This document shows positions 16,041 through 24,034 of a DNA stretch of 47,674 nt, piece by piece. Source of the stretch: CBCPMX01 sp965120355 (GTDB taxonomy: Bacteria; Bacillota; Clostridia; Oscillospirales; Oscillospiraceae); assembly GCA_965120355.1 (NCBI GenBank), contig CBCPMX010000045.1:1-47674 (forward strand). Direction: 5' to 3'. Under the pieces are notes generated by a model. The model did no database searches, had not been told where the DNA came from, and saw only the letters and a program-made list of their open reading frames with translations. The position numbers and the translations under genes are program-made. Position 1 is the stretch's first letter. Every line of letters starts with the position of its first letter.

Positions 16041-16541
16041 ATGAGCTTTTCTCTTTTGCCGGATGTCCTCTGTACCGGACTGCCGGATCTGACGCCGGCG
16101 CGGCTGCAGGCGTTGGGGATTACGGCGCTGCTGTTGGATTTTGACAATACCATTGTGCCGTATTCCAGCTCGGAGCCCACGGCGGAGCTGTTGGCGTGGT
16201 TCGAGGCCATGCGCCGGGCCGGTGTGCAGATCTGTGTGGTTTCCAACAGTCATAAGGACCGGGTCCAGCGCTTCTGCGGCCAGCAGGGGCTGCCCTGTAT
16301 CCGTGCGGCCCGGAAACCCTCCACCCAGGGGCTGCGTAAAGCGCTGGTACTGCTGGACGCTGCGCCGGAACAGACGGCCATGGTGGGGGACCAGGTGTTT
16401 ACGGATGTGCTGGCTGGGAACCGGGCCGGCGTCCTGTCTGTTCTGGTGGAGCCCATTGATCTGAGCAACGTGTTTTTATTGCTGCGGCATCTGGCGGAAA
16501 AGCCCTTTATTGCCGCCGCAAAAAGGAGAGGTACATTATGA
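16041..16541 (+). CDS. yqeG: YqeG family HAD IIIA-type phosphatase
   Basis: 166 aa. It is a haloacid-dehalogenase phosphatase of the compact IIIA type. Motif I is LLDFDNTIVP with the nucleophilic aspartate, motif II is CVVSNSHKD, the motif III lysine is in AARKPSTQG, and motif IV is MVGDQVFTDVLAGN. The ATG at 16041 follows AGAGGGAC. It overlaps the next peptidase gene by four bases (ATGA). Members often sit beside ribosome-assembly or peptidase genes; the substrate is not established. Confidence 0.92.
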   Translation: MSFSLLPDVLCTGLPDLTPARLQALGITALLLDFDNTIVPYSSSEPTAELLAWFEAMRRAGVQICVVSNSHKDRVQRFCGQQGLPCIRAARKPSTQGLRKALVLLDAAPEQTAMVGDQVFTDVLAGNRAGVLSVLVEPIDLSNVFLLLRHLAEKPFIAAAKRRGTL

Positions 16542-17605
16542 AAAACATTGAAAAATATCTGGGCGCCCTGCAGGAGTACGGTGTGGACGGACTGCTGCTG
16601 ACCAGCCGCGTCAATCGGCTCTATGCTGCCGAGTATGACATTGCCGAGGGTGTGGCCATTGTAACGGCGAAGGGGTGCCGCTATTTTACCGACAGCCGCT
16701 ATATTGAAGCTGCCGAAAAGGGACTGCAGGGATTTGAGGTGCAGATGGTCAATGCGGGCAGAGACTATGCCAAGTGCATTAACGAGGCCATCGAGGCATT
16801 TGAGGTCAAGGTTCTGGGATTTGAAGAATCCTATCTGACCGTCAGTGAGTTCAACAATTATCAGGAGAAGCTGCATGCGGAGCTGAAACCCGCGCAGCAA
16901 TTGGCTTCCGGCTTCCGCGGCGTCAAGGAGCCCTGGGAAATTGAACGTATGATCCGCGCCCAGGAGATCGCAGATAAGACTATGGCGGAGATCTTTCCGC
17001 TCATCAAAGAGGGCATGACCGAGAAGGAGCTGGCGGCGGAAATCATCTATGGGTTCTATCGCAACGGCGCGGACAATCTGTCCTTTGACCCCATTGTGGT
17101 TTCCGGGCCGAATACCAGCCTGCCGCATGGTGTGCCGTCCGACCGGAAGCTGCAAAAGGGCGACTTCATCACCATGGATGTGGGTGTCATGCTGGACGGA
17201 TACTGCTCCGACATGACCCGGACCGTAGCTCTGGGCTACGCCACAGAGGAGATGAAAAAAGTTTACCAGATCGTCCTGGAGGCCCAGCTGGCTGGTATTG
17301 CCGCCACAAAGGCCGGCGTGCCCGGCGCGGACATCGACGGCGCGGCACGGAAAGTCATTACCGATGCCGGCTATGGCGCGTATTTTGGCCACAGCTATGG
17401 CCACAGCCTTGGCCTGGAGATCCATGAGGCCCCCAACGCCAGCGCCCGTAACCAGGAACCCATGCCGGCCGGTGCGGTAGTATCTGCGGAACCGGGCATC
17501 TATCTGCCGGGCAAGTTTGGCGTTCGCATTGAGGACGTGGTGGTCATCACGGAAGATGGCTGTACGAATATCACGAAAACGCCCAAGGAATTGATCATAT
17601 TGTGA
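16538..17605 (+). CDS. M24B family Xaa-Pro aminopeptidase
   Basis: 355 aa. It is a cytosolic metallopeptidase that releases the N-terminal residue before proline. The N-terminal creatinase-like domain (residues 1-125) is followed by the pita-bread domain. Its metal ligands are recognisable: MDVGVMLDGYCSDMTRT with two aspartates, SYGHSLGLEIHEAP with the histidine, SAEPGIYLPG with a glutamate, and GVRIEDVVVI with the last glutamate. It is coupled to yqeG. A weak AAATCC/GGATTT hairpin near 17613-17640 may end the transcript before the efp promoter. Confidence 0.93.
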   Translation: MKNIEKYLGALQEYGVDGLLLTSRVNRLYAAEYDIAEGVAIVTAKGCRYFTDSRYIEAAEKGLQGFEVQMVNAGRDYAKCINEAIEAFEVKVLGFEESYLTVSEFNNYQEKLHAELKPAQQLASGFRGVKEPWEIERMIRAQEIADKTMAEIFPLIKEGMTEKELAAEIIYGFYRNGADNLSFDPIVVSGPNTSLPHGVPSDRKLQKGDFITMDVGVMLDGYCSDMTRTVALGYATEEMKKVYQIVLEAQLAGIAATKAGVPGADIDGAARKVITDAGYGAYFGHSYGHSLGLEIHEAPNASARNQEPMPAGAVVSAEPGIYLPGKFGVRIEDVVVITEDGCTNITKTPKELIIL

Positions 17606-17654
17606 TCTGTGTAAAAATCCTGCGGTATTTCCATCGGATTTCAGCTATTTAGGG

Positions 17655-17683
17655 TTGCTTTTTTGTGGTAGATGGGATAAAAT
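17655..17683 (+). promoter_or_regulatory. Sigma-A promoter for efp
   Basis: TTGCTT at 17655-17660, a 17-base spacer and TAAAAT at 17678-17683. The leader to efp is about 100 bases. Confidence 0.6.
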
Positions 17684-17791
17684 AAAATCGAGATTATACC
17701 GTCGCGTGTGTTTTGGCGCATAGTGGCGGCAAACATGATAAACAGAAGATCCCTGCCGTACCGGCGGGAACAATAGGAGGATTATTTGATT

Positions 17792-18355
17792 ATGATTTCT
17801 GTCAGTGATTTCAGAAATGGCGTTACCTTTGAGATGGATGGCAACGTCATGCAGATCGTGGAGTTTCAGCATGTGAAGCCCGGCAAGGGCGCCGCGTTTG
17901 TCCGCGTCAAGATGAAGAATGTCATCACCGGCGCTGTGACTGAGACGACATTCAACCCCAACGATAAGTACCCCACCGCGTATATTGAGCGCAAGAAGAT
18001 GGAGTATTCCTACAACGATGGGAACCTGTACTACTTCATGGATATGGAAACCTATGATATGACTCCTGTTGATGCGTCCAATCTGGATGACAGTTTCCGC
18101 TTTGTGAAGGAGAATACTACCGTCACCATCCTCAGCTACAAGGGCAATGTGTTCAGCGTGGAGCCGCCCAACTTTGTGGAGCTGGAGGTTACGGAGACTG
18201 ACCCCGGTTTCAAGGGCGATACTGCCACCAATGTTACCAAGCCCGCCACGCTGGAGACTGGTACGGAGATCAAGGTTCCCCTGTTCATCAACCCCGGTGA
18301 CAAGATTCAGATTGATACCCGTACCGGCGAGTATATGTCCCGTGTGAAGAGCTGA
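17792..18355 (+). CDS. efp: Elongation factor P
   Basis: 187 aa, standard length, three beta-barrel domains. It binds the ribosome between the P and E sites and relieves stalling at proline runs. The N-terminal KOW-like domain carries the modifiable loop KPGKGAAF with K32 at the tip, and the end shows the family signature IKVPLFINPGDKIQIDTRTGEY. The ATG at 17792 follows AGGAGG by 11 bases; a TTG at 17786 is the other possibility. No modification enzyme gene is in the window. Confidence 0.97.
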   Translation: MISVSDFRNGVTFEMDGNVMQIVEFQHVKPGKGAAFVRVKMKNVITGAVTETTFNPNDKYPTAYIERKKMEYSYNDGNLYYFMDMETYDMTPVDASNLDDSFRFVKENTTVTILSYKGNVFSVEPPNFVELEVTETDPGFKGDTATNVTKPATLETGTEIKVPLFINPGDKIQIDTRTGEYMSRVKS

Positions 18356-18393
18356 GGAATACCTTCCAGAAATTGCAGAAAGGGTGCATGCGA

Positions 18394-18825
18394 ATGACAT
18401 TGACGGAAAAGGCCGCATATCTCAAGGGGCTGCGGGATGGGATGAACCTGAACACCGACAGCAATGAGGGCAAGCTGCTCAACGCATTGATCGACCTGGT
18501 TTCCGACATGGCGCTGACTGTGGAGGATCTGGAAGAGACGACTCTCGCCATCTCGGATGAGTTGGACGAGGTGGAGGATGAGATTGACGAAATCGAGTCC
18601 TACCTGGATGAAGATTTTTCCTTTGGGTTTGATGATGAGGAAGACGGCGATCTTTTCCCGGATGAAGACGGTACCTACGAGCTCAAGTGTCCCAACTGTG
18701 AAGAGACCATTGTCGTGGATGAGGAAGCGCTGGAAAATGGGTTTGTCTGCCCTGAATGCGGCGCGCAGCTGGATTTCGACATTGAGGACGAAGAAGACGG
18801 CGAAGATGGGGAGATCCTTTTCTGA
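18394..18825 (+). CDS. Acidic CD1247-N-type protein with zinc ribbon
   Basis: 143 aa. An N-terminal helical domain (LTEKAAYLKGLRDGMNL...LLNALIDLVSDMAL) is followed by a very acidic coiled segment rich in D and E. A four-cysteine zinc ribbon comes next, CPNC...CPEC (about residues 101-128), then an acidic tail. This layout matches the CD1247 N-terminal domain proteins of Clostridia, whose function is unknown; I place it there by recognition only. The ATG at 18394 is about nine bases after AAAGGG; an ATG at 18388 is possible. It follows efp by 38 bases, probably on the same transcript. Confidence 0.8.
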   Translation: MTLTEKAAYLKGLRDGMNLNTDSNEGKLLNALIDLVSDMALTVEDLEETTLAISDELDEVEDEIDEIESYLDEDFSFGFDDEEDGDLFPDEDGTYELKCPNCEETIVVDEEALENGFVCPECGAQLDFDIEDEEDGEDGEILF

Positions 18826-18883
18826 GCCGGTATGTGATGGGTTCTGTCAGCGTGAGAATTTCGTAAAGCCATAAAACAAACAG

Positions 18884-18918
18884 GCATCTGTATGACTTCG
18901 GTCATACAGATGCTTTTT
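18884..18918. terminator. Shared bidirectional terminator
   Basis: A perfect 13-pair stem (GCATCTGTATGAC and its complement) with a TTCG tetraloop, then five T residues on the plus strand. On the minus strand CTGTTTGTTTT follows. It ends the efp transcript and also the ASCH gene, whose stop codon lies inside the stem. Confidence 0.92.
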
Positions 18919-19312
18919 CGTTGATTGGATATTCCCAAAGCCCCAGTTTCCCGCTGACGTATATGGGATCGAGGCGCTGGACATGCTCCAGGTGAAAGCC
19001 ATATCCGCTCCAGTCCGGATCCCGCAGAATACCTGCATAGACGGCTGCGTTTTTTGCATGCAGCATGTTCCGGAACGATTGGTCAACCCGGATGCAGTCT
19101 GTCAAAACCGCCTTGGCGAGGATGCAGCCCAGCGGATACTCCAGGCCGTATTTGGCGAAGCGCGCCATAGCCTCCCGATCCGTCCGCTTCCCGGCGTGAA
19201 TCAGGATTTCACCGCGATAGGCCGTTTTCCAGGTGCGGAATTCGTATTCCTTGAGCTCTGCGGCGATCAAAGAGGCGAAGGGCTGCTGAATGGTAAGGAC
19301 TTTCACAGGCAT
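18902..19312 (-). CDS. ASCH domain protein
   Basis: 136 aa. ASCH domains have a PUA-like beta barrel that binds RNA; some hydrolyse modified nucleosides. The opening VLTIQQPFASLIAAELKEYE and RTWKTAYRGEILIHAGKR are the standard ASCH signatures. IRVDQSFRNML and GYGFHLEHVQRL complete the barrel. The start is the ATG at 19312 after GGGAGCA. An extended -10 box (TGTTATACT, minus strand, near 19334) lies just upstream. The C-terminus runs into the shared terminator. Confidence 0.88.
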   Translation of the reverse strand: MPVKVLTIQQPFASLIAAELKEYEFRTWKTAYRGEILIHAGKRTDREAMARFAKYGLEYPLGCILAKAVLTDCIRVDQSFRNMLHAKNAAVYAGILRDPDWSGYGFHLEHVQRLDPIYVSGKLGLWEYPINEKASV

Positions 19313-19421
19313 TGCTCCCTTTCTGCTGTGTACAGTATAACAGATATCAGTGGGAAATGCCACTGCTTGCAGGAAAAGAACGGGGTTGCCAGACTGGCGG
19401 CAATGAGCTGGCTGCGCCATC

Positions 19422-19450
19422 TTGACAAGTCATATGGGGTATAGTATAAT
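19422..19450 (+). promoter_or_regulatory. Perfect consensus sigma-A promoter
   Basis: TTGACA at 19422-19427, a 17-base spacer and TATAAT at 19445-19450. It drives the CNNM/CorC-type gene through a leader of about 245 bases. Confidence 0.9.
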
Positions 19451-19700
19451 AAACGAAAATATCCTAATTCTGAAAGGAGCGACAACAGCGTATGGACAGC
19501 GCGGACAGTGGCGAAGCTGCCCGAACAACGTATGATAAGCTGACAGTATGGCATGGCTTGCCACGAAGGTGCGTGGGAGGCTGTGTCTTTTTGCGCTTTT
19601 TTGGGCGTATGCAGTTCCACCGGCGGCAATAAGCTGCGATGGATTTCCATGGAACGAATTCGCTATTTGTAAATTTACATATCAAAAAGGAGAGAAATTT
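19451..19700 (+). promoter_or_regulatory. Long leader with possible 46-codon upstream ORF
   Basis: A frame from 19492 to 19632 (MDSADSGEAARTTYDKL... ending RRQ) starts 12 bases after AAAGGAG and has no known relative. A CCACG/CGTGG stem and a TTTTTGCGCTTTTTTGGG stretch lie within it. Cation transporters are often riboswitch-controlled, but I do not recognise an M-box, yybP-ykoY or NiCo core here. Confidence 0.4.
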
Positions 19701-21050
19701 TTGGACAGTATCCCGCAACAATTGATCTTGCAGGTCATTTTGATTTTATTGAATGCGTTTTTTGCCATGACGGAAATTGCAGTGATTTCCCTGAGCCCCA
19801 ACAAGCTGCGCCGGATGGTGGAGGAGGGCGACAAGACTGCGCCCCGGCTGCTGAAACTGGTAGAGAACCCTTCCAACTTTTTGTCTACGATCCAAATCGG
19901 CATCACACTGGCCGGTTTCCTGGGCAGCGCCTTTGCGGCGGACAATTTTGCCGAGCCGCTGGTAGTGTGGCTGTATGACGGCCTTGGATTCCAGGTGCTT
20001 TCCAAGAACGCGCTGAATGTGCTGGCGGTCATTGTGATTACAATTATTCTGTCTTATTTTACACTGGTATTCGGTGAGTTGACGCCGAAGCGCATCGCCA
20101 TGCAGAAACCGCTGCAGGTGGCGAAATTCTCCTGCCGGGTGGTTTCCGCCGTGGCGGTGGTGATGCGGCCAGTGATCTGGCTGTTGTCTGCCTCTACCAA
20201 TGGACTGCTGCGGCTGCTCCACTTTAGAACTGAGGCGGAGGAAGAGAGCGTCACAGAGGAAGAAATCCGGATGATGGTGGATCTGGGCGAGGCCAAAGGC
20301 GCCATCGAGAGCGAGGAAAAAGAGTGGATTGAGAATGTCTTTGAATTTGGCGATGCCATTACCCGAGACGTCATGGTACATTCCTCCGAGGTGGAGGCCT
20401 TCCCTCTGGATGCCACAGACGAGGAGATCATTCAGACCATCCGGGAAAAGGGCATGTCCCGCTATCCCGTCTATCGAGAGGATTTGAATGATGTGGTGGG
20501 CATTCTCAACGCACGTGAGTTTCTGCTGACACGCTCCGACGGCTCGGAATGCAGCATTGAAGAGCTTTTGCGGCCTGCATATTTTGTGCCGGATACGCTG
20601 CGGGCTTCTACACTGATGCAGGATATGCAGACGAAAAAGGTTCATCTGGCCGTGGTCATCGACGAGTACGGTGAAACCGCCGGTATTGTCACTATGGAAG
20701 ATCTGGTGGAAGAGATCGTGGGCAATATCTACGATGAATTTGATCCGCTGGAGCCGGCGGAGATTGAGCGTATTTCTCCGGACTGCTGGCGCGTCAGCGG
20801 CAGCGCCGACATTGAGGATGTGGCAGAGGTCCTGGAGATCGAATTGCCGGAAAACCTGGACTATGACACGCTGGGCGGCTTGGTGATCAGCCAGCTGCAT
20901 ACCATCCCCAAGGACGGTACGGTTTTGGATGTAGAGGCCTATGGCATGCGCATCCATGTTGACGAGATTGCGGAACGCCGCATTGTTGCCGCTACGGTAG
21001 AGAAGGTGACGGTTCCGCCGGCTGCAGCGGACGAGGAAACGGCGGAGTAA
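19701..21050 (+). CDS. CNNM/CorC (hemolysin C) family transporter
   Basis: 449 aa from a TTG start at 19701, eight bases after AAGGAG. No ATG fits, and the next in-frame ATG would remove part of the first helix. The N-terminal DUF21/CNNM transmembrane domain (about 1-185) has LLNAFFAMTEIAVISLSPNKL and a second part ending FGELTPKRIAMQ, the conserved motif of the family. A CBS pair follows, with the acidic linker EEEIRMMVDLGEAKGAIE, PVYREDLNDVVGIL and VVIDEYGETAGIVTMEDLVEEIVG. The CorC_HlyC C-terminal domain is last. Members export or regulate magnesium and other divalent ions. Confidence 0.92.
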   Translation: MDSIPQQLILQVILILLNAFFAMTEIAVISLSPNKLRRMVEEGDKTAPRLLKLVENPSNFLSTIQIGITLAGFLGSAFAADNFAEPLVVWLYDGLGFQVLSKNALNVLAVIVITIILSYFTLVFGELTPKRIAMQKPLQVAKFSCRVVSAVAVVMRPVIWLLSASTNGLLRLLHFRTEAEEESVTEEEIRMMVDLGEAKGAIESEEKEWIENVFEFGDAITRDVMVHSSEVEAFPLDATDEEIIQTIREKGMSRYPVYREDLNDVVGILNAREFLLTRSDGSECSIEELLRPAYFVPDTLRASTLMQDMQTKKVHLAVVIDEYGETAGIVTMEDLVEEIVGNIYDEFDPLEPAEIERISPDCWRVSGSADIEDVAEVLEIELPENLDYDTLGGLVISQLHTIPKDGTVLDVEAYGMRIHVDEIAERRIVAATVEKVTVPPAAADEETAE

Positions 21051-21066
21051 ACGTCTGAATTTGGGA

Positions 21067-21095
21067 TTGACTTTTTAAAAATCGTTTTGTATAAT
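21067..21095 (+). promoter_or_regulatory. Consensus sigma-A promoter for the MATE gene
   Basis: TTGACT at 21067-21072, a 17-base spacer and TATAAT at 21090-21095, just after the stop of the CNNM gene. The leader to the start codon is about 115 bases. Confidence 0.88.
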
Positions 21096-21136
21096 AACCA
21101 TCGCTCATTCGGAGGGCGACCCATTCGTTGGAAATG

Positions 21137-21199
21137 GAGAGCTGGAGAAGGTGCAGGCTGAGATGCCTGGGATCCTGATCCGGCTCTCTTTTATTTTTT
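21137..21199 (+). promoter_or_regulatory. Putative HMP-PP/TPP-type riboswitch embedded in a terminator
   Basis: The outer stem is GAGAGCTGG (21137-21145) with CCGGCTCTC (21180-21188, one G-U). TTTTATTTTTT follows and runs straight into the GGAGGG ribosome binding site. Inside the stem are GGTGC, GGCTGAGATG and CCTGATCCGG in the same order as in thiamine pyrophosphate riboswitches. The 3' part of that aptamer (ATAATGCCGGCGTAGGGA region) is absent. This matches the described HMP-PP (thiS motif) class, where the aptamer sits in the terminator. A competing stem CCATT/AATGG at 21121-21137 could act as the alternative fold. Confidence 0.6.
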
Positions 21200-21215
21200 G
21201 GAGGGATGCAGAGAA

Positions 21216-22532
21216 ATGGATTTATTACATGCGCCAATTAGAACGGTATATTTTCAGTATTTGAAGGCGGCGTTCGGCAGTGCTTTGATCAGTTCGATCT
21301 ACAGTATTGTGGATATGGCCATGGTGGGACAGTATCAGGGACCGGATGGCTCTGCGGCGCTGGCCGTGGTGGCGCCGGTATGGAACATTATCTACAGTCT
21401 GGGCCTGCTGACGGGCATTGGCGGGTCTGTGCTGTACAGTACGGCGCTGGGCGGCGGACGTACAGGGAAGGAGAACGAGTATTTCTCCGCCTCTTTGCTG
21501 GGAACGGCGATTCTGGCGATTTTGAGTTGGCTGTGCGTGGTGTTCTTTGACGAGCAGATGCTGCGACTGTTCGGCGCAGAGGAGACCCTGATGCCTTTGG
21601 CGCAGCAGTACCTGCTGCCCATCAAATTTGCAGTTCCATTGTTTTTGTTTAATCAGATGCTGGCGGCGTTTCTGCGCAATGACGGCGCGCCGGGACTGGC
21701 CACGGCGGCGGTGTTGGCCGGCGGCATTTTTAACGTGTTCGGAGATTATTTCTTTGTATTTGTGCTGGATATGGGCATTTTTGGCGCTGGACTGGCCACA
21801 GCCATTGGCGCAGCCATCACTTGCGGTGTTATGCTGTATCACTTTTTCTCCAAGAAGAACACGCTGCGTGTGGTCAGGGTGACGGACCTGATGACCAAGC
21901 TGCGGCGCATTGTGGTGACGGGCTTTTCCACCTTCTTCATCGACGTTGCTATGGGGATCCTGACCATGCTGTTTAACCGCCAGATTGTCAAATATCTCGG
22001 CACCGACGCCCTGTCGGTCTATGGCGTCATTGTCAATGTCAGCACGATTGTCCAGTGCTGTGCTTACAGCGTGGGACAGGCGACCCAGCCCATATTCTCC
22101 ACCAATTTCGGCGCAAAACAGTGGGATCGTATCCGCGAGACGCTGAAATATGCCCTGTACACAACCGCAGTATTTTCTCTGTTTTGGACCATCCTGATCA
22201 TGGCCGTGCCCAATGGCATTATCCGTGTGTTCATGTCCCCCACAGATGAGGTGCTGCGTATTGCGCCGGGTATCCTGCGCAGGTATGGACTGTCCTTTCT
22301 GCTGCTGCCGCTGAATATTTTTTCCACCTACTATTTCCAAGCGCTGATGAAGCCGGGAACGTCGTTTTTGGTGTCTGTGACCCGCGGTATGGTGATCAGC
22401 GGTGTGCTGATTTACCTGCTTCCGGCGGCATTGGGGGCCAACGCCATCTGGTTTGCCATGCCCATTACCGAGGCTGTGGTGGCTGTTGCGGTGGCCAGCC
22501 TGATGGTGCATTATACGAAAGCGCTGTCATAG
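21216..22532 (+). CDS. MATE family transporter
   Basis: 438 aa with twelve predicted membrane helices, the usual size. MATE proteins exchange cations for drugs or metabolites. The N-terminal half has IYSIVDMAMVGQYQGPDGSAALAV and TGIGGSVLYSTALGGG, the second half VNVSTIVQCCAYSVGQATQPIFSTNFGA. Both are standard family segments. The start is the ATG at 21216, ten bases after GGAGGG; a TTG at 21198 lies within the terminator U-run. The thiamine-type riboswitch candidate suggests a role in uptake or export of a thiamine-related pyrimidine, which is inference. Confidence 0.93.
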   Translation: MDLLHAPIRTVYFQYLKAAFGSALISSIYSIVDMAMVGQYQGPDGSAALAVVAPVWNIIYSLGLLTGIGGSVLYSTALGGGRTGKENEYFSASLLGTAILAILSWLCVVFFDEQMLRLFGAEETLMPLAQQYLLPIKFAVPLFLFNQMLAAFLRNDGAPGLATAAVLAGGIFNVFGDYFFVFVLDMGIFGAGLATAIGAAITCGVMLYHFFSKKNTLRVVRVTDLMTKLRRIVVTGFSTFFIDVAMGILTMLFNRQIVKYLGTDALSVYGVIVNVSTIVQCCAYSVGQATQPIFSTNFGAKQWDRIRETLKYALYTTAVFSLFWTILIMAVPNGIIRVFMSPTDEVLRIAPGILRRYGLSFLLLPLNIFSTYYFQALMKPGTSFLVSVTRGMVISGVLIYLLPAALGANAIWFAMPITEAVVAVAVASLMVHYTKALS

Positions 22533-22767
22533 AAGGGGCATGTCCCTGTATGGAAAACTTGTGCCCGATACAAGGGGATGTGCGCATTGTCAGAGAGTAT
22601 TTCGGAGACGAGAGCCAAGTGGGAGCAGAATCTCCAGCAACTTTGTGGAAATGCACGAAACAGCGAAGAGATTTTTTGGAGTACAGACGGCGCGCAGCAG
22701 CGCCGCAGATTTGTGGGTGATGCGCTGCAGCATTTTGCAGTTCCCATCGATATGGTAAACAAACAAC
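22533..22767 (+). other. Intergenic with an uncertain small ORF
   Basis: Between the MATE gene and the moeA terminator. A frame from 22578 (or TTG at 22587) after AAGGGG reads MSESISETRAKWEQNLQQL and further plausible residues. It then runs through the terminator and into moeA antisense. It may be a decayed or spurious gene; I do not call it. Confidence 0.3.
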
Positions 22768-22801
22768 ACGTGCGCTGGAGGAACATTCCTCCAGCGCACG
22801 T
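22768..22801. terminator. Terminator of the long ABC-MoxR-MoeA operon
   Basis: A 15- to 16-pair stem (22768-22783 with 22786-22801) with a tiny loop. GTTGTTTGTTT follows on the minus strand, 14 bases after the moeA stop. Confidence 0.85.
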
Positions 22802-22815
22802 CAGTCTTTGTGGGC

Positions 22816-24012
22816 TTATCGCAGCAACTCAATGGTGACAGTTTCGCCGGCCTGGTGTGTCTGTTCGCCGGGCGTCGTCATATACAGGGCATTGGCGGTC
22901 AAAATCTGGCCGGAACGGACTGCACCGGGGCCGCGCATGGCCAGGGGCGTTGCCGACCAGGCGCCATCCGGTGTCTGCCATGCCTCCAGCATGCACAGCA
23001 GCGACATGGGAGGGGGACAGTGGAGTGGGGCGGTCAGAACGGCCTGCACCTTAGGCCGCTGCGGAACTGCAATGCCAAGATAGCGGCAAATCAGAGGCTT
23101 GACCATCCAGTCCATGCTGTAGAAAGCGGCCAGAGCCGGGCCGGAGAGGTTCAGTACCGGTTTGCCGTTCAGAATTGCGGCGCTCATGGGGCGGCCGGGA
23201 ACGGCAGCAACACCGTGGAACAAGGCGCCGCTCTCATCGAGCAGTTTGCCGCAGTAGTCCTCTTGCCCCTTGGAGGTGCCGGCGTTTAGGATTACGATGT
23301 CAGCGTCTGCTAGAAGGGTTTCCAGCGCCTGGCGCACCTGGACGGGGTCGTCGCGCGTGATGGTGCGAAGCAGCGGCTCGCCGCCTGCGTCGCGGATCAT
23401 CTGTGCGGCCATAAGGCTATTGGTGTCGAAATTTTGTCCGCGCTGCAGATCGCTGCCGATGGGAACCAGCTCACTGCCAGTGGGCGCAAACGCCACTTTT
23501 GGGCGGCGAACCACTGTGACATGATCATATCCGCCCATGCCGATGGAAGCGAGATCCAGTGGGGTCAGGACGGTTCCTTTTTTGCCTACGGCGTCACCCT
23601 GGCGGATCTGACTTCCGGAGGGATTGACATTCATTCCCTGCCGGATTTCCAGACCTTCGGCAAAGGTGATGCCGCCTTCTGGATGGACAGAGACCTGTTC
23701 GATGGCGATGACCGTGTCAAAGGCGTCGGGGAAATCATCCCCAGTGTCGGCACGTACGTAGTCCTTTCCAAGCTGCCAGGCAGCGGTGTCCGGCATGCCG
23801 TTTTGGACAGAAGCATAGCGGATGGCGACGCCGTCCATGGCAGAAGCCCGTACCACAGGGATGTTATATTTTGCGTAGAGGTCTTCTGCCAGAACGCGGC
23901 CCGCGGCGTCCGGCAGGGGAATCGATTCTGTTTCTGCCTGGGGCGTCCATGCGTCAAAAATCCGACGCAGGGCCTCTTCTTTTGGAATCAGGGAGCCTAT
24001 TTGCTGTCTCAT
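22816..24012 (-). CDS. moeA: MoeA-like molybdopterin molybdotransferase, divergent
   Basis: 398 aa. MoeA inserts molybdate or tungstate into adenylated molybdopterin. The N-terminal part has the family signature PVVRASAMDGVAIR and the central MPT-binding domain has the NAGTSKGQEDY loop (SGG-S-x-G-x-x-D in typical MoeA). The later G-K-P-V-x-x-L-P-G-N-P motif reads GKPVLNLSGPALAAF, so the usual NP pair is lost. This may be a specialised paralogue. The ATG at 24012 follows GAGG. It is the last gene of the operon, 22 bases after the MoxR ATPase, and no other molybdenum cofactor gene is nearby. Confidence 0.85.
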   Translation of the reverse strand: MRQQIGSLIPKEEALRRIFDAWTPQAETESIPLPDAAGRVLAEDLYAKYNIPVVRASAMDGVAIRYASVQNGMPDTAAWQLGKDYVRADTGDDFPDAFDTVIAIEQVSVHPEGGITFAEGLEIRQGMNVNPSGSQIRQGDAVGKKGTVLTPLDLASIGMGGYDHVTVVRRPKVAFAPTGSELVPIGSDLQRGQNFDTNSLMAAQMIRDAGGEPLLRTITRDDPVQVRQALETLLADADIVILNAGTSKGQEDYCGKLLDESGALFHGVAAVPGRPMSAAILNGKPVLNLSGPALAAFYSMDWMVKPLICRYLGIAVPQRPKVQAVLTAPLHCPPPMSLLCMLEAWQTPDGAWSATPLAMRGPGAVRSGQILTANALYMTTPGEQTHQAGETVTIELLR

Positions 24013-24034
24013 ACGGGGATCCTCGCTTTCTAAG

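Noticed and set aside
22578..22838. Small plus-strand ORF with protein-like composition
   Set aside because: It runs through a perfect terminator and into moeA antisense, and the start is poorly placed. Too weak to call.
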